This document shows positions 60,352 to 64,000 of a stretch of 64,000 nucleotides of DNA, piece by piece. Under the pieces are notes generated by a model, which did not search any database, was not told the origin of the DNA, and saw only the letters and a list, made by a program, of their open reading frames with translations. Made by a program: the position numbers and the translations under genes. The stretch comes from Chryseobacterium gilvum (GTDB lineage: Bacteria > Bacteroidota > Bacteroidia > Flavobacteriales > Weeksellaceae): contig NZ_JAOTEN010000002.1 of the NCBI RefSeq assembly GCF_025628965.1, positions 186,001 to 250,000 on the forward strand, given 5' to 3'. Positions within the stretch are counted from its first letter, which is position 1; each line of letters opens with the position of its first letter.

Positions 60352-62337
60352 CTAAATCTGGGACGGACTTTCCGGAGCCTGAATTGTTCCTTCTTCCACC
60401 TTTTCCTGTAAAGGTATGGTATTGGTTACCGGTCTTTCTGTTAATTCCGGATCCCAAGCTCTTTGCCCGAAGATCTCTTCAAGATCTTCACGGAAAATTA
60501 CTTCTTTTTCTAAAAGCTTATTAGCCAAAGCATTCAGTTTATCCTTATTTTCACTTAGAATTCTCACTGCTCTTTCGTATTGATTTTCAATAATCGCTTT
60601 TATTTCTGCATCAATTTTTGAAGCGGTAGATTCAGAATACGGTTTCCCGAAGTTATATTCAGATTGCCCGGAACTGTCATAATAAGAAATATTACCGATT
60701 GTAGGGCTTAATCCGTAGATGGTAACCATTGCCTGCGCTCTTTTGGTCACGGTTTCCAGATCTGAAAGAGCACCTGTTGAAATATTATTAAAAATCACCT
60801 GCTCTGCTGCTCTTCCTCCTAATGTGGCACACATTTCGTCGAGCATTTGCTCAGTAGTTGTTAACTGTCTTTCTTCCGGAAGATACCAAGCTGCTCCTAA
60901 AGAGCGTCCTCTCGGTACAATTGTTACTTTTAACAGCGGTGAAGCATGTTCTACCAACCAGCTGATTGTCGCGTGACCTGCTTCATGGAATGCTACTCTT
61001 TTTTTCTCAGACGGCTTAATCGCCATATTTTTCTTTTCAAGACCTCCGATGATTCTGTCAACAGCATCCAGGAAATCCTGTTTGTTTACCGATTCATGGC
61101 TGTTTCTTGCCGCAATAAGGGCGGCTTCGTTACAGACATTGGCAATATCTGCACCACTGAATCCGGGCGTTTGTTTTGCAAGAAAATCTCTGTCTACTGT
61201 ATCATCAAGCTTTATTTTCTTTAAATGCACATCAAAGATCTCTCTTCTTTCGTGTAATTCCGGAAGATCTACGTAAACTGAACGGTCGAAACGGCCGGCT
61301 CTCATTAATGCTTTATCGAGAATATCTGCTCTGTTGGTCGCTGCCATTACAATTACGTTGACATCGGTCCCAAAACCATCCATCTCGGTAAGCAATTGGT
61401 TTAGGGTATTTTCTCTTTCATCGTTTCCGCCGGAGAAATTGTTTTTTCCTCTTGCACGTCCGATGGCATCAATCTCATCAATAAAGATAATCGCAGGAGA
61501 TTTTGCTTTTGCCTGCGCAAATAAATCTCTTACCCTTGAAGCACCTACTCCCACGAACATTTCTACGAAATCTGAACCTGAAAGTGAGAAAAACGGCACT
61601 TTAGCTTCGCCTGCGACCGCTTTTGCCAATAAGGTTTTACCGGTTCCCGGAGGACCTACTAAAAGGACTCCTTTAGGAATTTTACCTCCCAGTTTTGTGT
61701 ATTTTTCTGAGTTTTTAAGGAAATCAACAACTTCCTGTACTTCCTCTTTGGCTCCTTCTAATCCTGCAACGTCCTTGAACGTTACCTGGATTTTTTCTTT
61801 TTCGTCAAAAAGTTTTGCTTTGGACTTCCCGATGGAGAAAATCTGTCCTCCCGGACCTCCGCCGCTTCCCATTTTTCTGAAAAGCACAAAATAAAACAAT
61901 CCCAGAATTGTAATCCAGATTAATGCCTGAACGAGAATACTCATCAACGGGCTTTCGCCTTCTGCATAATCTTTTGACGTTTTTACCCCCGGATAATCTT
62001 TTTTAACCATTTCAAATTTTTCAAGAAAAAGCTGAAGGTCTCCATATTTAAGCGTGTAATCTGCTTTAGGAGTCATGCCTAAACCTGAAAAAGGATTATT
62101 TATTTTATCTTCTTTTTTTACGGTTGCTGTTTTGGCAGCTTTAGTTAAAAATACATCGGCTTTCTGAGCCTGTTTATCAATCAGCACACTCTGAACTTTT
62201 CCTGTCTGCATTTCTCTAAAGAAACCATCTTCATCAATAGATTTTGTATTGTTGTCTCCAAAAAAATTGGAAGCAAAAAATAACAAAAGAGCTATTATTG
62301 CAATAGGAAAAAACCAGTTAAATCCTTTATTATTCAT
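60352..62337 (-). CDS. ftsH: ATP-dependent zinc metalloprotease FtsH
   Basis: A 661-residue membrane AAA protease that removes misassembled membrane and regulatory proteins. N-terminal helix WFFPIAIIALLLFFASNFF, periplasmic domain (about 30-130), second helix (ILVQALIWITILGLFYFVLF), AAA domain with Walker A GPPGTGKTLLAK (about 228-239), Walker B PAIIFIDEIDA, SRH region NRADILDKALMRAGRFD, and the zinc site HEAGH (about 450). The tail is Pro/Glu-rich. 23 bp after rsfS. Confidence 0.97.
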   Translation of the reverse strand: MNNKGFNWFFPIAIIALLLFFASNFFGDNNTKSIDEDGFFREMQTGKVQSVLIDKQAQKADVFLTKAAKTATVKKEDKINNPFSGLGMTPKADYTLKYGDLQLFLEKFEMVKKDYPGVKTSKDYAEGESPLMSILVQALIWITILGLFYFVLFRKMGSGGGPGGQIFSIGKSKAKLFDEKEKIQVTFKDVAGLEGAKEEVQEVVDFLKNSEKYTKLGGKIPKGVLLVGPPGTGKTLLAKAVAGEAKVPFFSLSGSDFVEMFVGVGASRVRDLFAQAKAKSPAIIFIDEIDAIGRARGKNNFSGGNDERENTLNQLLTEMDGFGTDVNVIVMAATNRADILDKALMRAGRFDRSVYVDLPELHERREIFDVHLKKIKLDDTVDRDFLAKQTPGFSGADIANVCNEAALIAARNSHESVNKQDFLDAVDRIIGGLEKKNMAIKPSEKKRVAFHEAGHATISWLVEHASPLLKVTIVPRGRSLGAAWYLPEERQLTTTEQMLDEMCATLGGRAAEQVIFNNISTGALSDLETVTKRAQAMVTIYGLSPTIGNISYYDSSGQSEYNFGKPYSESTASKIDAEIKAIIENQYERAVRILSENKDKLNALANKLLEKEVIFREDLEEIFGQRAWDPELTERPVTNTIPLQEKVEEGTIQAPESPSQI

Positions 62338-62360
62338 TTATTACTTTTAAATTTTTAAAA

Positions 62361-62723
62361 TTAATTTTCAATTTTTGTAATGGCCGCATCTCCCCAAAGT
62401 TCTTCGATGTCATAATATTCACGGGTTTCTTTCTGGAAAATATGCACTACTACGGTAACATAATCTACCAAAACCCACATTGAGTTTTCTGTACCTTCTA
62501 CGTGCCATGGTCTGTCCTGAAGATCATTTCTTACTTTTTTCTCTACACTTCCTGCCAATGCAGAAACCTGTGTATTTGAGTTACCACTGCATATTATAAA
62601 CGTTTCTGCTACAGAATTTTCTATTTTAGAAAGATCAAAAATCATGATATCTTCACCTTTCACATCCTGGATTGCCTCTACAATTTTATCTATTAGCGCT
62701 TGCTTTTCTACTGTTTTATTCAT
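62361..62723 (-). CDS. rsfS: Ribosomal silencing factor RsfS
   Basis: 120 residues of the RsfS/Iojap family, which binds ribosomal protein uL14 and keeps 50S subunits from joining 30S when nutrients are short. Typical pieces: GEDIMIFDLSKIENSVAE, FIICSGNSNTQVSALA, PWHVEGTENSMWVLVDY and VVVHIFQKETREYYDIEELW. First gene of a minus-strand operon with ftsH; candidate -7 box TAAATTTG at 62743-62750. Confidence 0.95.
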   Translation of the reverse strand: MNKTVEKQALIDKIVEAIQDVKGEDIMIFDLSKIENSVAETFIICSGNSNTQVSALAGSVEKKVRNDLQDRPWHVEGTENSMWVLVDYVTVVVHIFQKETREYYDIEELWGDAAITKIEN

Positions 62724-62742
62724 TAAAATATACTATAATCTG

Positions 62743-62750
62743 CAAATTTA
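62743..62750 (-). promoter_or_regulatory. Candidate -7 box of rsfS-ftsH operon
   Basis: TAAATTTG on the minus strand, 19 nt before the rsfS ATG. Confidence 0.4.
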
Positions 62751-62809
62751 TTGTTTTTCTTTTACTTTAGCCTTACTTTTAGGGTCTTAATGTCTTAAAG
62801 TTTTCTTAA

Positions 62810-63523
62810 ATGAGTCAACTCTTTTACCTGAGTGAGTGTTCTTCTACTAATGACGAAATAACGCAGGTTTTACTTTATCCACAAATGAACGGCATCGGCC
62901 TGTACACTTTCAATCAGACAAAAGGAAGAGGTCAGTACGGCAATCAGTGGAGCGGTTTTTCAGGGCAAAATCTTGCGTATTCTCTGGCTGTAAAAACTGC
63001 AGGCATTACGGTCTCTGATTTTCTGTTCAATTATTATACCGCAACCGCAGTACGTGAATATATTGCCAAATTGACGGAAAACACTGTGAAAATCAAATGG
63101 CCGAATGATATTATTGTTTCCCAGAAAAAAATCGCCGGAATTTTGATTGAAAAAAAGAAGATCCACCATGAAAATTATTTCATTATTGGGGTCGGTATTA
63201 ATATACTGCAGGAAAAATTTGATAATATTTCCAATGCAGGATCGCTTCTCAGCCAGACCGGAAAAAAATATGATCTGAAATCTTTTGCAGAAGCTTTTCA
63301 TCTTTTTTTGAACGAAAAAATGGAGATCCTGATTTCTGAAGATAAAATTATGGAAGAATTTAATTCAAATTTATTCCGCAAAGACGAAATTTCTGTTTTT
63401 GAAATAAACGGAAAAAGACAAAATGGCATTATAAGACATGCTGATAAAAATGGAGAGATCCTGATTGAACTGGAAGATGAAACCAGATCTTTTTATCACA
63501 AAGAGGTAAAGCTGCTCTACTGA
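62810..63523 (+). CDS. birA: Biotin--[acetyl-CoA-carboxylase] ligase
   Basis: A 237-residue enzyme that activates biotin as biotinyl-AMP and attaches it to carboxylase subunits. Core motifs: ECSSTNDEITQ, QTKGRGQYGNQWSG (about 38-51, biotinyl-AMP loop), LAYSLAVKT, IKWPNDIIVSQKKIAGILIE (about 97-116) and GVGINILQ. There is no N-terminal DNA-binding domain, so it is not a repressor. Its end overlaps the convergent permease gene by 7 bp. Confidence 0.94.
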   Translation: MSQLFYLSECSSTNDEITQVLLYPQMNGIGLYTFNQTKGRGQYGNQWSGFSGQNLAYSLAVKTAGITVSDFLFNYYTATAVREYIAKLTENTVKIKWPNDIIVSQKKIAGILIEKKKIHHENYFIIGVGINILQEKFDNISNAGSLLSQTGKKYDLKSFAEAFHLFLNEKMEILISEDKIMEEFNSNLFRKDEISVFEINGKRQNGIIRHADKNGEILIELEDETRSFYHKEVKLLY

Positions 63524-64000
63524 TTGGCTCTTTTTAAATACAAAACCAGCGTAACGGGGAAAAAGACTATATTGGGAAGCCACATTGCCAATGCAGGCGC
63601 CATGCTTTTATTTTCTGAAACCACTTTTAAGGCTTCAAAAGAAAAGACAAATATGAACGCTAAAGAAATTCCTAAGGCCAGATTGATTCCCAAACCACCT
63701 CTCTTTTTCTGAGAGGAAAGAGAAAGTGCTAAAAATGAAAGAATAATAATAGAAACAGGCATGGAAGTACGCTGATGAAACTCATTCAGGTGCGTATTGA
63801 GGTTGCTGTTTCCTTTTTCTCTTTCACGATCGATGAATTTGATAAGTTCCGGGGTTGTTTTATTTTGTCCCAAAAGCTCATTCGGGAAAAGTTCTTCCGG
63901 GGCTTGTCCGTAGCTTTTTCTTAATTCAAAACCCTGCGCGAGTTTTTCAGTGTCATTTTTATTGATCGTTTTTTCAAGGTAACTGTTGAGTACAAACTGT
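63517..64000 (-). CDS. LptF/LptG-family permease, partial
   Basis: C-terminal 160 residues of a protein open to the window edge (first full codon Gln at 63999). It has a periplasmic part (NSYLEKTINKNDTEKLAQGF, FIDREREKGNSNLNTHLNEF) followed by membrane segments typical of the YjgP/YjgQ family (SIIILSFLALSLSSQKKRGGLGINLALG, LPNIVFFPVTLVLYLK). With LptB these permeases move lipopolysaccharide to the outer membrane. Convergent with birA, with a 7-bp overlap and no room for a terminator between them. Confidence 0.88.
   Translation of the reverse strand, partial: QFVLNSYLEKTINKNDTEKLAQGFELRKSYGQAPEELFPNELLGQNKTTPELIKFIDREREKGNSNLNTHLNEFHQRTSMPVSIIILSFLALSLSSQKKRGGLGINLALGISLAFIFVFSFEALKVVSENKSMAPALAMWLPNIVFFPVTLVLYLKRANQ

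Noticed and set aside
1..64000. tRNA, rRNA and CRISPR arrays
   Set aside because: I looked for cloverleaf-like and regularly spaced repeats by eye and found none I could support.

Overview
The window looks like the chromosome of a flavobacterium, most likely Chryseobacterium or a close relative (Weeksellaceae). The signs are low G+C, promoters of the Bacteroidota type (TTTG about 19-20 bp before TAnnTTTG), no clear Shine-Dalgarno sites, four secreted proteins with the type B (gliding-motility) C-terminal sorting domain of the type IX secretion system (T9SS), TonB-dependent receptors, exosortase XrtF with its partner, and many lipoproteins. The genus is an inference from protein style and gene order; no rRNA is present.

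Layout. 1-5059 (minus): two related lipoproteins and mfd, whose leader holds a terminator-like hairpin. 5533-10143 (plus): three secreted proteins led by a glycine-rich protein with two nearly identical halves. 10485-14680: small lipoproteins and secreted proteins, a GH3-type adenylating enzyme and an MFS exporter. 14770-31852: four paralogous T9SS cargo proteins in two pairs around dnaB-rnhA; their N-terminal halves pair one way and their C-terminal halves the other. 31986-35097: nitroreductase, nadB, nadC. 35309-40619: TonB receptor, membrane protein, asd, cation efflux. 40629-45182: xrtF pair, then a probable cell-wall amino-sugar recycling operon (AmgK-like kinase, stand-alone RapZ C-terminal domain, MurU-like nucleotidyltransferase) and a LOG-family enzyme. 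45239-51643: TonB receptor, DUF5689 lipoprotein and a secreted endonuclease/phosphatase-fold enzyme. 51749-64000: sod, rho, a peptidase, an MsbA-like ABC exporter and the rsfS-ftsH-LUD-cdsA-psd cluster with birA, ending inside an LptF/LptG permease.

The main discovery is a complete 5,758-bp cargo-carrying transposon of the IS1595 (ISXO2-like) type at 18992-24749. It has imperfect terminal inverted repeats (12 of the first 13 bases match) and a perfect 8-bp target duplication, TAAAATTT, on both sides. It landed directly after the stop codon of the second T9SS gene and separated that gene from its own terminator, which is now stranded at 24771 in front of dnaB. Besides the transposase it carries, all on one strand, a RhuM-family protein whose start overlaps the transposase, a long imperfect inverted repeat, a small membrane protein, a small lipoprotein, a KAP-family P-loop NTPase, a small charged protein and a Clp-fold serine protease (SDH family). 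KAP NTPase plus protease plus RhuM is a plausible mobile defence or conflict module; that function is inference.
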